Assembly (NCBI RefSeq): GCF_000816305.1
Contig: NZ_CP007773.1
Coordinates: forward strand, 1,116,001-1,180,000
Reading direction: 5' to 3'
Length of the DNA stretch: 64,000 nucleotides
From: Campylobacter subantarcticus LMG 24377
GTDB taxonomy: Bacteria; Campylobacterota; Campylobacteria; Campylobacterales; Campylobacteraceae
The notes beneath the pieces were generated by a model. It searched no databases. It was not told the origin of the DNA and saw only the letters and a list, made by a program, of their open reading frames with translations. Shown here one piece after another: positions 16,596 to 25,881 of this stretch; position 1 is the stretch's first letter, and every line of letters begins with the position of its first letter. The position numbers and the translations under genes were made by a program.

Positions 16596-18287
16596 ATGCG
16601 TTTTTTAGCGGTATTTTTTATTTTTTTAAATTTAACCTTTGCCAACAATGGGGTATTATCTCTTAGTGAAGCCTTTAAACTCAATACTCACAGTAATAAT
16701 CAAGGAATTTTTTTAAAAATCAATCTTGCAGATAGAATTTATCTTTATAAAGATCAAATCAAAGTAGAATTAGACTCTAATGATATTACTTCTTTATTAA
16801 ATTTCCCACAAACTCAAACCAGAGAAAACAAAGAGGTGATTTTTAGCCAGCTTGAACTTTTTATACCTCAATTATTATTAGATGATTTTATTAAAAACAA
16901 CAAAGCAAAACTTTCCCTAGCTTATCAAGGTTGTTCAGAAGATGGTTTATGCTATCGTCCTATATATGTAAATTATGAGCTTAATAAACAAAATGGAATT
17001 TATGCTATAAAATCAACTAAAAATCAATTTAAAAAGCAAAACGAAGATGAGCAAATTGCTAATGATTTAAGCACGCAAAATATATTTATTACGCTTTTAA
17101 CTTTTTTTGGTTATGGCTTATTGCTAGCACTTACTCCTTGTATTTTACCAATGATACCTATTCTTTCATCATTAATCGCAATGAAACTCAAAGACAAACC
17201 ATCTAAAAAACATAGCTTTTATTTATCTTTTATCTATGTCTTTTTTATGTCTTTAGCTTATGCCATAGCAGGTGCTTTAGTAGGGCTTGCAGGAGCTAAT
17301 GTACAAGGTTTATTACAACAACCTTGGATTATCATTACTTTTGCGGGCATTTTTGTATTGCTTTCACTTTCTATGTTTGGACTTTATGAATTACAACTAC
17401 CACTTAAATTTCAAAATTTTATCAATAAAAAAATAGAAGGCAAAAATGGAGTTTTTGGTATAGCTGTTATGGGTTTTTTATCAGCACTCATTGTAGGACC
17501 TTGTGTAGCAGCACCTTTAGCAGGAGCTTTACTTTATATTACTAATAGTGGTGATGTATTTTTGGGAGGACTTTCTTTATTTGTGATGAGTTTTGGTATG
17601 GGTATACCTTTACTTTTAATCGGTCTTGGCGGAAGCTTTTTAAAAAGTGGTGCATGGATGCTTAAGATAAAGATTTTCTTTGGTTTTATCATGCTCATTA
17701 TGGCAGTTTGGATGCTTGAAAGAATACTTAGTGCAAATATCATTTTAATACTTTATGGAATTATAGGGGTATTTTTTGCTAGTTTTATGGGTTTATTTGA
17801 TGAAGCTAAAACTAATTTTGACAAATTTAAAAAAGCAAGTATGATTTTAGTTTTAGCTTATAGTTTAAGTCTAATTTTAGGTGGCTCAATGGGTTCAAAA
17901 AACTTACTAAAACCTCTTGAACTTAACCTTACTTCAAAAGAAAATAGCTCTAATTTAAATTTCAAAACGATTAAAAATTTAAAAGAACTTGAGCAAGAAT
18001 TACAAAATTCTACCAAACCGGTTATGCTTGAATTTACAGCCGCTTGGTGTGAAAACTGCAAACTCTTAGAAGAATATACTTTTACAGATACTAAAGTACA
18101 AAATTTGCTTGCTAATTACACACTTTTAAAAGCAGATGTAACACATAATAGCCAAGAAGATTTAGCTCTTATGAAAAAATTTGGAGTTTTTGGGCCTCCT
18201 GTGATAATATTTTTTAACAAAAGCGAAGAAAAAGGACGCATTATAGGCTATGTAGATGCAAATGAATTTTTAAATAGAGTTCCTTAA
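16596..18287 (+). CDS. dsbD: thiol:disulfide interchange protein DsbD
   Basis: The 563-aa protein carries reducing power across the inner membrane to periplasmic disulfides. It has the three DsbD parts: a signal peptide and periplasmic N-domain with the redox pair in GCSEDGLCY (Cys113 and Cys119), a hydrophobic middle with eight segments and the paired Cys motifs LTPCILPMIPIL and VGPCVAAPLAG, and a C-terminal thioredoxin domain with AAWCENCKLLE near residue 485. Length and order match the family. GGAG precedes the ATG. The gene stands alone between the divergent ppk2 and a strong terminator. Confidence 0.96.
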   Translation: MRFLAVFFIFLNLTFANNGVLSLSEAFKLNTHSNNQGIFLKINLADRIYLYKDQIKVELDSNDITSLLNFPQTQTRENKEVIFSQLELFIPQLLLDDFIKNNKAKLSLAYQGCSEDGLCYRPIYVNYELNKQNGIYAIKSTKNQFKKQNEDEQIANDLSTQNIFITLLTFFGYGLLLALTPCILPMIPILSSLIAMKLKDKPSKKHSFYLSFIYVFFMSLAYAIAGALVGLAGANVQGLLQQPWIIITFAGIFVLLSLSMFGLYELQLPLKFQNFINKKIEGKNGVFGIAVMGFLSALIVGPCVAAPLAGALLYITNSGDVFLGGLSLFVMSFGMGIPLLLIGLGGSFLKSGAWMLKIKIFFGFIMLIMAVWMLERILSANIILILYGIIGVFFASFMGLFDEAKTNFDKFKKASMILVLAYSLSLILGGSMGSKNLLKPLELNLTSKENSSNLNFKTIKNLKELEQELQNSTKPVMLEFTAAWCENCKLLEEYTFTDTKVQNLLANYTLLKADVTHNSQEDLALMKKFGVFGPPVIIFFNKSEEKGRIIGYVDANEFLNRVP

Positions 18288-18300
18288 AGGACTCTATTTA
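18271..18300. terminator. strong bidirectional terminator of dsbD and the NDH-2-like gene
   Basis: TAAATAGAGT (18271-18280) pairs perfectly with ACTCTATTTA (18291-18300), and inside it CCTT pairs with AAGG past one bulged T. The hairpin contains the dsbD stop codon and stands 10 bases beyond the stop of the converging gene. Confidence 0.8.
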
Positions 18301-18309
18301 AAATTAATT

Positions 18310-19485
18310 TTATTTCAAAAAACCTTTCAATCCTTCAAGCTGATATTGCCATAGTTTTTCTATAAAAATTTTAAGTTTTATTGCCAAAAGACCACTAATT
18401 GGTTTATGTAAAACCGTACCAACAGCATAATCATTACCAATAGAACAAACGGTATTTCCACTTACAAAAGAAAATTCTTGTTTAAATTCTTTCTCATCAA
18501 CCATAGCCATTAAAGCTTTAGCTACATATGCTCCTTCTCTTAATGCAAGCTGGGCTGTTGGAGGATACTGGGTGTTAGTTTTAGGGTTTTTAAATAAACT
18601 ATTATCGCCTATAAAAAAGTATTTTAATGCATTTTTAACATTTAATGGATGCATGAAAGCATCTACTTCTATACGCGATCTTGCGCTTGGAAAATCTGAG
18701 CTATTTTCTATAACGCTATTACCTCTAACTCCTGCAGTCCAAATGATGGTATTGGCTTTAACAAATTCTCCCCCATCAAGTCTTATGCCATTTTTTTCAC
18801 ACTCTATAATTTTAGATTTTTCATATACTTTCACACCAAGTGTTTCTAGCCTTTGTTTTGCTTTTATAGCTAAGTTTTTATCAAACATAGGTAAAATTTG
18901 ATCCATAGCTTCAATAATAGATAATTCTAATTTCTCATAAGCAATTTGCTCTTTTTGACAAAATATTTTAAGCTCTTTAGCTAAAGAAGCTACAAATTCA
19001 ACTCCACTTAAACCCCCACCACAAACTGCGATTTTTAAATCATCTTCATTTTGGCTAGTTTTGTAATTTTTTATTTTCTCATATATAATTTCATTAATTT
19101 TTAAAGCATTTTCATAATTATCTATACTCAAAGCATATTCTTGCATACCTTTAATACCAAAAGTTTCTTTGGCAAAACCAAGCCCACACACTAAAATATC
19201 AAAGTAAAATTCATTATTTTTAGTAAAAACTTTGTCTTTAGAAATTTTTAAAACTTCATCTTGGATAAAGTCAATTTTTGGATTTAATAAAGGTAAAAGA
19301 TCATATTTTGAACTATAAATATCTTCATTTGAAGCTACTTTGTGTAGTAAAATAGTATGATAATGATAAGAATTGTTATTAATCAAACTCACCTGCGCTT
19401 TTTCAAAAAACTCATCAGATAAAGCTTTTATAGCCGATAAAGTAGCATATCCTGCACCTAAAAACAAAATTTTCTTTTTTTGCAT
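18310..19485 (-). CDS. NAD(P)/FAD-dependent oxidoreductase, type II NADH dehydrogenase-like
   Basis: The 391-aa flavoprotein opens with the FAD Rossmann motif KILFLGAGYATLSAI. A second dinucleotide-binding motif follows at about residues 155-170 (KIAVCGGGLSGVEFVASLAKEL), along with TIIWTAGVRGN and FFIGDNSLF near 290-310, the usual second FAD contact. This layout fits NDH-2/sulfide:quinone reductase-like enzymes that pass electrons to quinones at the inner membrane; no SQR cysteines are evident, so NADH dehydrogenase is the better guess. The ATG at 19485 (MQKKKILFLGAG) with GGAAA before it is the family start; the open frame upstream to 19599 is non-coding and faces the divergent transporter gene. 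Confidence 0.85.
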   Translation of the reverse strand: MQKKKILFLGAGYATLSAIKALSDEFFEKAQVSLINNNSYHYHTILLHKVASNEDIYSSKYDLLPLLNPKIDFIQDEVLKISKDKVFTKNNEFYFDILVCGLGFAKETFGIKGMQEYALSIDNYENALKINEIIYEKIKNYKTSQNEDDLKIAVCGGGLSGVEFVASLAKELKIFCQKEQIAYEKLELSIIEAMDQILPMFDKNLAIKAKQRLETLGVKVYEKSKIIECEKNGIRLDGGEFVKANTIIWTAGVRGNSVIENSSDFPSARSRIEVDAFMHPLNVKNALKYFFIGDNSLFKNPKTNTQYPPTAQLALREGAYVAKALMAMVDEKEFKQEFSFVSGNTVCSIGNDYAVGTVLHKPISGLLAIKLKIFIEKLWQYQLEGLKGFLK

Positions 19486-19587
19486 GGATTTTCCTTTAAT
19501 TTGATAAAAAAATAAATAAAAATTTGGCATAATGGTATTATTTTTTATCTTAAAATATTTTTTATTTAAATTTAGCAAGGAAAAAGC

Positions 19588-20952
19588 ATGCAAAGACAAA
19601 CTTGGAGCAACACGCTAACTTACATACTCACTGTCGCAGGAGCAACGATAGGTTTTGGAGCTACCTGGCGTTTTCCGTATTTAGTAGGTGAAAATGGTGG
19701 TGGTGCTTATGTTTTAGTCTTTTGTATCGCAATGATTTTTATAGGAATTCCCGTAATTTTAGTGGAAAATGTCATAGGAAGACGCAGAATGCTAAATTCA
19801 GTTGACGCTTTTGGTGGAAAAACCAATAACGGCGTCAAAATAGCACGCCCATGGCAAGGCGTTGGCTACATGGGGCTTTTGGGTAGTTTTGGAATTATGG
19901 CTTATTATATGGTTATAGGTGGTTGGGTCTTGGCTTATATTTTTAAGATCATCATAGGTGATTTCAATCTTTCAACACCAATTGATGCTCAATATACTAG
20001 CGAATTTTACAATACAACTATCGAAAACAACCCTTTATTAATAGGTGTTTTTACCACAATTTTTGTGGCGATTAATTGGATTATTTTAAAAAAAGGTATC
20101 ATTGATGGCATAGAAAAATCCGTAAAATATCTTATGCCATTTTTATTTATCTGTCTTTTGATCGTTGTTGCACGCAATTTAACCCTTGATGGTGCAAGTG
20201 AAGGTGTGAAATTTTACCTTACCCCTGATCTTTCTAAGATCACTCCTAAGTTATTTATAGATGTTTTAGGACAAGTATTTTTTGCACTTTCTTTAGGTTT
20301 TGGTGTAATGATAACTTTATCATCTCATCTTAAGAAAAATGAAAATTTGATCAAAACTTCTATCTACACCGGGATCTTAAACACTCTTATAGCAGTGCTT
20401 GCTGGATTTATGATTTTCCCTGCTTTATTCAGCGTAGGTTTAACTCCTGATAGCGGTCCATCTTTGGTTTTTAAAACCCTGCCTGTAGCATTTTCGCATA
20501 TACCTTTTGGTGGTTTAATTTGTGTATTTTTCTTTTTGCTTTTGATCATCGCTGCACTTACCACTAGTTTGCCAATTTACCAAGTAATCATTAGTGTTTT
20601 AGAGGAAAAATTTAAACTAGCTAAAAACACTGCGATTAATCTCACGCTTGGAACCATTTTTATATTAGGAAACTTACCTTGTATACTTACTTATGGTCCT
20701 TTAAGAGATATCACCATCATTAGGGGAAAGAATATCTTTGATAGTTTTGATTTTATTAGTGGGAATATATTCTTTGTTTTAACTGCATTTTTTTGTTGTA
20801 TTTATGTAGGTTGGGTACTTAAAAAAGATGCTATTTATGAACTTTCCAACCAAAATACCTTAAAAGGAAAAGTCTTTACGCTTTGGTATTATTATGTAAA
20901 ATTCATAATTCCAGCTATCATTTTAATCATATTTTATTTTGGAATTTTTTAA
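19588..20952 (+). CDS. sodium-dependent transporter, NSS/SNF family
   Basis: The 454-aa inner-membrane protein belongs to the neurotransmitter:sodium symporter family. TM1 holds the signature AGATIGFGATWRFPYLVGENGGGAY (written here as residues about 18-42), which includes the unwound Na+/substrate site; RRMLNS and the SLGFGVMITLSSHL stretch (TM6) follow. About 11 hydrophobic segments are present, the normal bacterial count. These carriers import amino acids with Na+; the exact substrate is unknown. AAGGA stands before the ATG. It is separated by 87 bases and a promoter from the H-cluster-like operon. Confidence 0.92.
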   Translation: MQRQTWSNTLTYILTVAGATIGFGATWRFPYLVGENGGGAYVLVFCIAMIFIGIPVILVENVIGRRRMLNSVDAFGGKTNNGVKIARPWQGVGYMGLLGSFGIMAYYMVIGGWVLAYIFKIIIGDFNLSTPIDAQYTSEFYNTTIENNPLLIGVFTTIFVAINWIILKKGIIDGIEKSVKYLMPFLFICLLIVVARNLTLDGASEGVKFYLTPDLSKITPKLFIDVLGQVFFALSLGFGVMITLSSHLKKNENLIKTSIYTGILNTLIAVLAGFMIFPALFSVGLTPDSGPSLVFKTLPVAFSHIPFGGLICVFFFLLLIIAALTTSLPIYQVIISVLEEKFKLAKNTAINLTLGTIFILGNLPCILTYGPLRDITIIRGKNIFDSFDFISGNIFFVLTAFFCCIYVGWVLKKDAIYELSNQNTLKGKVFTLWYYYVKFIIPAIILIIFYFGIF

Positions 20953-20985
20953 TAAATTTCCAAAATAAATAAAAATATAAAACAT

Positions 20986-21014
20986 TTGACATTAAATATT
21001 AATTATGATAATAT
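20986..21014 (+). promoter_or_regulatory. sigma70-type promoter of the H-cluster-like/ABC operon
   Basis: TTGACA (20986-20991) and TAATAT (21009-21014) are separated by 17 bases and lie about 26 bases before the TTG start at 21040. An overlapping GATAAT (21007-21012) is an alternative -10. A consensus -35 is unusual for Campylobacter, where most promoters lack one. Confidence 0.55.
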
Positions 21015-21039
21015 TTTTCAAAAAATTAAGGTTATTTAA

Positions 21040-21654
21040 TTGGCTGAAAAATATATTTTTATCAATCCAGTAGTTTTAAAACTTTATGATATATCATATT
21101 TAGAAAATCTACTTACACAAAATAATTTTAAACTCGTTTTTCCCAAAAAAAATATCGCTAAAATTGTTAAAAATAAATATCTATCACTAAGTTCTAATTC
21201 TAAAGAATGTATTATAGATTCAAGATGTCCTAAGATTAAAGATTTTATAGAAAATCACACTTTCTCTGCTAATATCAATCCTATTTTGATAGAAACAGCT
21301 TTACATTTACACGCTCAAAAACAAAAGAAAGATTTTTTATATATCACCACACCTTGTATTGCTTTAGAGAATTTTGGAAATAACTTAAATTTAAGCAACA
21401 CTCTGTTTATAACTTGGAATAATTTTGTATCAAAATTTAAACTAAAAATTGATTTAAAAAATAAAAAACAATTACAAAATAGTCCTATCCCTCCTGGTTT
21501 TTTTAAAGATTTAGAAAGCTCCATAGGAAAAATACCTTCTGTAAGCGGTGAGCAAAATATCATCAAAATATTTAAAGAAAAATCTTACAAAAAACATAAA
21601 CTTATAGAAATGCTTTATTGTGATAATGGATGTCATAATGGAGATGGAATTTAA
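21040..21654 (+). CDS. [FeFe]-hydrogenase H-cluster-domain-like protein, probably non-catalytic
   Basis: The 204-aa protein keeps the order of the three H-cluster motifs of iron-only hydrogenases. SRCP (Cys63) matches the TSCCP motif, TTPCIALENF (Cys106) matches MPCxxKKxE, and IEMLYCDNGCHNGDG (Cys194 and Cys198, spacing C-x3-C) matches ExMxCPGGCxxGGG. Between them, FITWNNFVSKFK resembles the family's VLTxREL segment. All four cysteines that hold the [4Fe-4S]-diiron cluster are kept, but the proton-relay Cys before CP is Arg62 and the Lys of the second motif is Leu109. There is no ferredoxin domain. Hydrogen turnover is therefore unlikely; a sensory or Fe-S carrier role is a guess. The start is TTG (ribosome site AAGG 21028-21031). 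It leads a four-gene operon with an ABC importer, only 3 bases upstream of the permease gene. The homology rests on motifs read by eye. Confidence 0.65.
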   Translation: MAEKYIFINPVVLKLYDISYLENLLTQNNFKLVFPKKNIAKIVKNKYLSLSSNSKECIIDSRCPKIKDFIENHTFSANINPILIETALHLHAQKQKKDFLYITTPCIALENFGNNLNLSNTLFITWNNFVSKFKLKIDLKNKKQLQNSPIPPGFFKDLESSIGKIPSVSGEQNIIKIFKEKSYKKHKLIEMLYCDNGCHNGDGI

Positions 21655-21657
21655 TAA

Positions 21658-22410
21658 ATGCAATGGATTAAAAAAAATGTATTTATTGGTATTATTGTAT
21701 TATCTTGGTATATAGTTAGTGAGCTACAGATATGGAGTGAGTATATACTTCCTACTCCTCAAAAGGTCTTTTTAGCTTTTTTGTCTGAATTAATTGATGG
21801 AAATTTATTAGAAAATACTTATATTAGCTTATTAAGAATCATATTTGGCTTTTTCATAGCATGTATTTTGGCTTTTATGTTTGGAATCATTGCTGGAATG
21901 AAAAAACAAATTTTTGAATATTTTGAAAATATTATTGAATTTTTAAGAAATATTCCTCCAATTAGTCTAATTGCTATTTTAATCTTATGGTTTGGCATAG
22001 GAGAAGAACCAAAAATCATCATTATAATCTTAGCATCTTTTTTTCCTATATTTATCAACACAACAAAAGGTATTTATATGGTTGATAAAAAGCTTTTGGA
22101 AGTTGGATATTCTTTAAATTTTACAAAAATGCAATTGTTTTTTAAAATCATACTGCCAAGTTCTTTACCTTATATTTTATCTGGTATGAAAATTGGTCTT
22201 GGATATAGTTTTAGAGCTATTATAGGAGCTGAAATGATAGCAGCTTCTAGTGGTCTTGGTCATATGATATTAGATGCACAAGAATTGTCAAAATCAGATA
22301 GAGTTATAGCTGGTATTATAGTTATAGGTTTATTAGGATGTTTGATTGATTGGTTTTTTTCTTATTTGATAAAAAAATCCTCTAAAACAGGATATACCTA
22401 TGAAGCTTGA
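21658..22410 (+). CDS. NitT/TauT-type ABC transporter permease
   Basis: The 250-aa inner-membrane protein looks like SsuC/TauC/NrtB. The N-terminus ([19 protein letters not shown], then [17 protein letters not shown]) is characteristic, as are the EAA loop [39 protein letters not shown] (residues about 142-180) and the following [18 protein letters not shown]. Six membrane segments are predicted. Families of this type import nitrate, sulfonates, taurine, bicarbonate, pyrimidine precursors or riboflavin. It begins 3 bases after the H-cluster-like gene and overlaps the ATPase gene by 11 bases. Confidence 0.92.
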   Translation: MQWIKKNVFIGIIVLSWYIVSELQIWSEYILPTPQKVFLAFLSELIDGNLLENTYISLLRIIFGFFIACILAFMFGIIAGMKKQIFEYFENIIEFLRNIPPISLIAILILWFGIGEEPKIIIIILASFFPIFINTTKGIYMVDKKLLEVGYSLNFTKMQLFFKIILPSSLPYILSGMKIGLGYSFRAIIGAEMIAASSGLGHMILDAQELSKSDRVIAGIIVIGLLGCLIDWFFSYLIKKSSKTGYTYEA

Positions 22411-23104
22411 AGCTCAAAATATATCTAAATTTTTTACAATCAATAATAAACAAATAAATATACTCTCTAATATTAATTTTAAAACCATAGATAATGGAAT
22501 AACTATCATTTTAGGCAAAAGTGGTTGCGGGAAAACAACATTTTTAAAAATCTTATCTGGCTTAGAAAAACCATCACAAGGACAAATTCTTTGCAATGCA
22601 AAACTATCTATAGTATTTCAAGAACCAAGATTAATGCCATGGCTTGATGTTTTTTCAAATATAAGTTTTGGTATAAAAAAAAGCACAATAGATAAGGAAA
22701 AAATTTATAAACTGACTAATCTAGTAGGGCTAGATGGATTTGAAAAAGCTTATCCTTCACAACTATCCTTGGGTATGATGCAAAGAGTTTCTATAGCTAG
22801 GGCTTTAGCTAATGATGCAGATATTATTTTAATGGATGAACCATTTGCTTCTTTGGATTATTTTACTAGAGAAAAATTACAAAAAAGTCTTATAAATATA
22901 GTAAAACAAACTAATAAATCCATTATATTTGTTACTCATTGTATTGATGAAGCCTTAATTTTAGGTAAAAAAATCGTAATTTTTAAAAATGGTCAGATTG
23001 AAAAAGATTATTTTTTAGATAAAGATTATGAAAGAGACTTATTATCTTTTGATTTTATTGAATTAAAAAAAGATATATTAAATACTATTAAGGAGACTAA
23101 ATGA
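22400..23104 (+). CDS. NitT/TauT-type ABC transporter ATPase
   Basis: The 234-aa ATPase has Walker [10 protein letters not shown] near residue 39, Q-loop [17 protein letters not shown], Walker [13 protein letters not shown] and the switch His in FVTHCIDEA. The ABC signature is LSLGMMQR rather than LSGGMxQR, a mild deviation at the first Gly. [16 protein letters not shown] is typical of the SsuB/TauB group. It overlaps the permease gene by 11 bases and the binding-protein gene by 4, so the subunits are translationally coupled. Confidence 0.93.
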   Translation: MKLEAQNISKFFTINNKQINILSNINFKTIDNGITIILGKSGCGKTTFLKILSGLEKPSQGQILCNAKLSIVFQEPRLMPWLDVFSNISFGIKKSTIDKEKIYKLTNLVGLDGFEKAYPSQLSLGMMQRVSIARALANDADIILMDEPFASLDYFTREKLQKSLINIVKQTNKSIIFVTHCIDEALILGKKIVIFKNGQIEKDYFLDKDYERDLLSFDFIELKKDILNTIKETK

Positions 23105-24084
23105 AAATTTTTTCAAAAAATACCTTCAAAATTTTAACTATAGTGATATTTTCACTATTGTTGTTAAACGCTTGTGAAAATTCATCTTCTAAAGAAAATG
23201 TGGATAAAAATTTCACAGCAAAACAAATAACCATAACCTATGTCAAAGCACCATTAAATACGCCTTCTATCATAGAAAAAGAAAAAGCTATCTTTCAAAA
23301 ACATTTTGATAAATATAACATTAAACTTTCTTACTCTCAACTAACAACAGGCCCAGAGCAAACCCAAGCTTTAGCTTCAAAAGATATACAATTTTTATAC
23401 GCTGTGGGATCTACTTCTGTAATCTTAGCAAAGGCTAATGGACTTGATATTAAAATAGTTAATAAATATAGTAAATCCTCAAAAACTTTTACTATTTTAT
23501 CCCAAAAAGGAACCCAATTTAAAACAGCTGATGATATCAAAGGAAAAAAGATAGCAGGTCCGAAAGGAACCATACTTCATGAGCTTTTGCTAGCTTATCT
23601 TAATAGCTTGGGATTAAAAGAAAATGATGTAGAATTTATATCTATGGGAATACCACAAGCTCAAGCTGCATTAGCTGGAAAATCTGTAGATATGGCTTTA
23701 TTAGCAGGTCCTAGTGCTTATAGTTTGATACAAGATGGGTATAATGTAGTTACTACAGCTGATGGATTGATCGAGCCTTTGATTGTAGTTGCTACAACTA
23801 AAGAATTTTATGATGAAAATAAAATACTTGTTGATGAATTTATTAATGCTCAAAAAGAAATCTTAGATTATATAGATAAAAATTATGAAGAAAGTATGAA
23901 TATCGTTGCTGAAGAAACAAATTTAGACATCAATGCAGTTAAGCAAATGTATCCTTTATATGATTTTAATATCAGTATAAACAATGATGATATAAGGTCT
24001 TTAGAAAAAACAAAACAATTTATGCTAGATAATAAAATGATAGATACAGATATTAAAATAGAAGATTTATTTATAAAATATTAA
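23101..24084 (+). CDS. NitT/TauT-type ABC transporter substrate-binding lipoprotein
   Basis: The 327-aa protein has a lipoprotein signal peptide with lipobox LLNAC (lipid-modified Cys25) and then the NMT1/TauA-like fold: [40 protein letters not shown], and [23 protein letters not shown] near residue 155 where the ligand pocket forms. The [11 protein letters not shown] start resembles binding proteins of the sulfonate/nitrate group but does not fix the ligand. The gene completes the operon that begins with the H-cluster-like protein. It converges on and overlaps the PLP-enzyme gene by 4 bases, with no hairpin between. Confidence 0.92.
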   Translation: MKIFSKNTFKILTIVIFSLLLLNACENSSSKENVDKNFTAKQITITYVKAPLNTPSIIEKEKAIFQKHFDKYNIKLSYSQLTTGPEQTQALASKDIQFLYAVGSTSVILAKANGLDIKIVNKYSKSSKTFTILSQKGTQFKTADDIKGKKIAGPKGTILHELLLAYLNSLGLKENDVEFISMGIPQAQAALAGKSVDMALLAGPSAYSLIQDGYNVVTTADGLIEPLIVVATTKEFYDENKILVDEFINAQKEILDYIDKNYEESMNIVAEETNLDINAVKQMYPLYDFNISINNDDIRSLEKTKQFMLDNKMIDTDIKIEDLFIKY

Positions 24085-24956
24085 TTAAATTTATACTTAT
24101 ATCTTTTAATCATGCTCACATTTCCATCAAGTCCACCTTGATGGATATATAAGACTTTTCCACCAAGCTGTTCTTTATGAGCTAATAAAGTTTTAAAGCC
24201 CACCATATCATAAAGCAAATCAAACTCTACTTCACATTCTTTTTTTAAATCATAATAAAGCTCATATAATTCCAAATAAGGTTTAGCAAAATGATATTTT
24301 TTAGGTGGATTTAATATAGTTAAATTACCAAAATCATGGTTTGGCTCCAAAGTTAAAATTTGTTCTTTTAAATACGCACTATCGCCTACACAAGCACATG
24401 TAAAAACCTTAAATTGACTATGCTTAGCCAAAAAAGCCGCAGAAGTTCCTGTACCTGAGGGTAAAAAAATACTTACATTTTCGCTTAGTTGCTCATTAAG
24501 TTCTAAAGCAAGTTGTTTATAGCCAAACTCAGCCTCTTTTATAGCCACACCCTCTTCTATGAAAATATCATCATCTTTTTTTAAAGCCAAAGCTTGTAAT
24601 CTTCTTGTGGGATAGCTTTCATTTTCCACTAAGATAACATTATGTTTTAAAGCAAACTCTAAATTACCATGGGGCTTTTCTTTTAAAAAAGTGCTGATTT
24701 TTTCACAAACAAAAATAAGCAAAAAATCATTCTCATGGCAAAATTTAGCCAAAGCAACCAAAGCATTACTTTGAGAAGAACCAAAAGAAATAAATCTTTG
24801 TCCTTTTTTGAATAAATGTTTGTTTTTATCAAAAAAGGCTAGTTTTCTAGCCTTATTTCCATTGATATAACCTAGTAAATCATCTCTTTTGAGTAAAAAT
24901 TCAAAATCTTTGTATTTTACAACATCAATTCTACTTGCTATCAAGGTATTTTTCAA
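24081..24956 (-). CDS. PLP-dependent D-cysteine desulfhydrase / ACC deaminase-like protein
   Basis: The 291-aa protein belongs to the tryptophan-synthase-beta-like PLP fold. The PLP lysine lies in GYINGNKARKLAFF near residue 35, where ACC deaminase and D-cysteine desulfhydrase have GGNKxRKLE. SFGSSQSNALVALAKF resembles the GxxQSNH phosphate/substrate loop, and LPSGTGTSAAFLA near residue 167 is the PLP-phosphate loop. The usual QSNHxR is QSNALV here, so the substrate may differ from both named enzymes. It is short for the family (about 330). Its 5' end overlaps the MotB-like gene by 26 bases. Confidence 0.8.
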   Translation of the reverse strand: MKNTLIASRIDVVKYKDFEFLLKRDDLLGYINGNKARKLAFFDKNKHLFKKGQRFISFGSSQSNALVALAKFCHENDFLLIFVCEKISTFLKEKPHGNLEFALKHNVILVENESYPTRRLQALALKKDDDIFIEEGVAIKEAEFGYKQLALELNEQLSENVSIFLPSGTGTSAAFLAKHSQFKVFTCACVGDSAYLKEQILTLEPNHDFGNLTILNPPKKYHFAKPYLELYELYYDLKKECEVEFDLLYDMVGFKTLLAHKEQLGGKVLYIHQGGLDGNVSMIKRYKYKFN

Positions 24957-25881
24957 CCTTTTCTAATGCATTATTTGTATTGATATTAAACTTAATCTCT
25001 ATCCTACGACTTGCTTCTTTATCTTCTTTACCATCTTTCATAATCACATCAGAATAAGATCTACCACTTGCCATTAAAAGTTTTTGCAATCTTGAATCTT
25101 TATAAAATGAGTGTATAAAACTCATCACAGCATAAGCTCTTTTTTGTGATAAATCAAGATTATATATATAAGAACCAGCACTATCCGTATGCCCTTCTAT
25201 GACTATATTTTCTATACTATTTAAGATATTTTCATCTTTTAAGATATTATCAAAATACTGTGTTAAGATTACCTTTAAATTTTCTTTTGCTTGTGCTTTT
25301 AAGGTAAAAGAATTGGTATCAAAAAGTACTTCAGAAGGCAAAACTATCGCACCTGAATTAGAATCCAAAGTGATATTTGTATCAAATTTTGCTTGAAGAT
25401 TTTTAATGGTATTTTCTTTAATCAAGCCTAGTTCTTTGATTTTACTTTTTGCCTCATCAAAATTACGCTCTAGTTCTTTGATTTCTTCATCTTTTTTGTT
25501 TAATCTCTCAAGTAAAGCAAAAATTTGTTGATCTTTTTCATCTAAACTTGAATTTAAATCTTGATTAAGTTTAGTAATATTAGCTTCTAAAGCCTGTTTT
25601 TGCTTATTAACATCATCAAGCGTACTTGAGGTATTATTTAATTTTTGGCTAAGATTTTTTAAAATATCTTCTTTTTGATTTAATTCTTCTTTATTTTCTC
25701 TTAAGCGTTCTTCTTGTTTTTGTAGATTTTCTTTTATGATTTGCAAATCACTTTGAGTTAAAACATACTTAACTACTATAGCGCCAATAAGCAAAATAAA
25801 TATAAAAAGCAAGCCTGCCATTAAATCTGCATAAGCTATCCAAAAATTATTTTCTTCATTGTTAGAATTATTTTTTATCAT
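24931..25881 (-). CDS. MotB/OmpA-domain membrane protein (ZorB-like)
   Basis: The 316-aa protein has one N-terminal membrane segment with the proton-channel-type motif NFWIAYADLMAGLLFIFILL, where Asp19 corresponds to the essential Asp of MotB. It is followed by a long coiled coil (about residues 45-155, rich in Glu, Lys and Leu) and a C-terminal OmpA-like peptidoglycan-binding domain with IEGHTDSAGSYIYNLDLSQKRAYAV near residue 225 and SRRIEIKF near the end. The layout matches stator subunits that couple ion flow to work on the cell wall. The partner MotA-like gene lies directly upstream with a 14-base overlap. It is not the flagellar MotB, which is followed by other motility genes. Confidence 0.88.
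   Translation of the reverse strand: MIKNNSNNEENNFWIAYADLMAGLLFIFILLIGAIVVKYVLTQSDLQIIKENLQKQEERLRENKEELNQKEDILKNLSQKLNNTSSTLDDVNKQKQALEANITKLNQDLNSSLDEKDQQIFALLERLNKKDEEIKELERNFDEAKSKIKELGLIKENTIKNLQAKFDTNITLDSNSGAIVLPSEVLFDTNSFTLKAQAKENLKVILTQYFDNILKDENILNSIENIVIEGHTDSAGSYIYNLDLSQKRAYAVMSFIHSFYKDSRLQKLLMASGRSYSDVIMKDGKEDKEASRRIEIKFNINTNNALEKVEKYLDSK

Noticed and set aside
21040-21654. An active [FeFe]-hydrogenase
   Set aside because: The proton-relay Cys and the conserved Lys are replaced, the ferredoxin domains are absent, and the protein is far shorter than any catalytic HydA.
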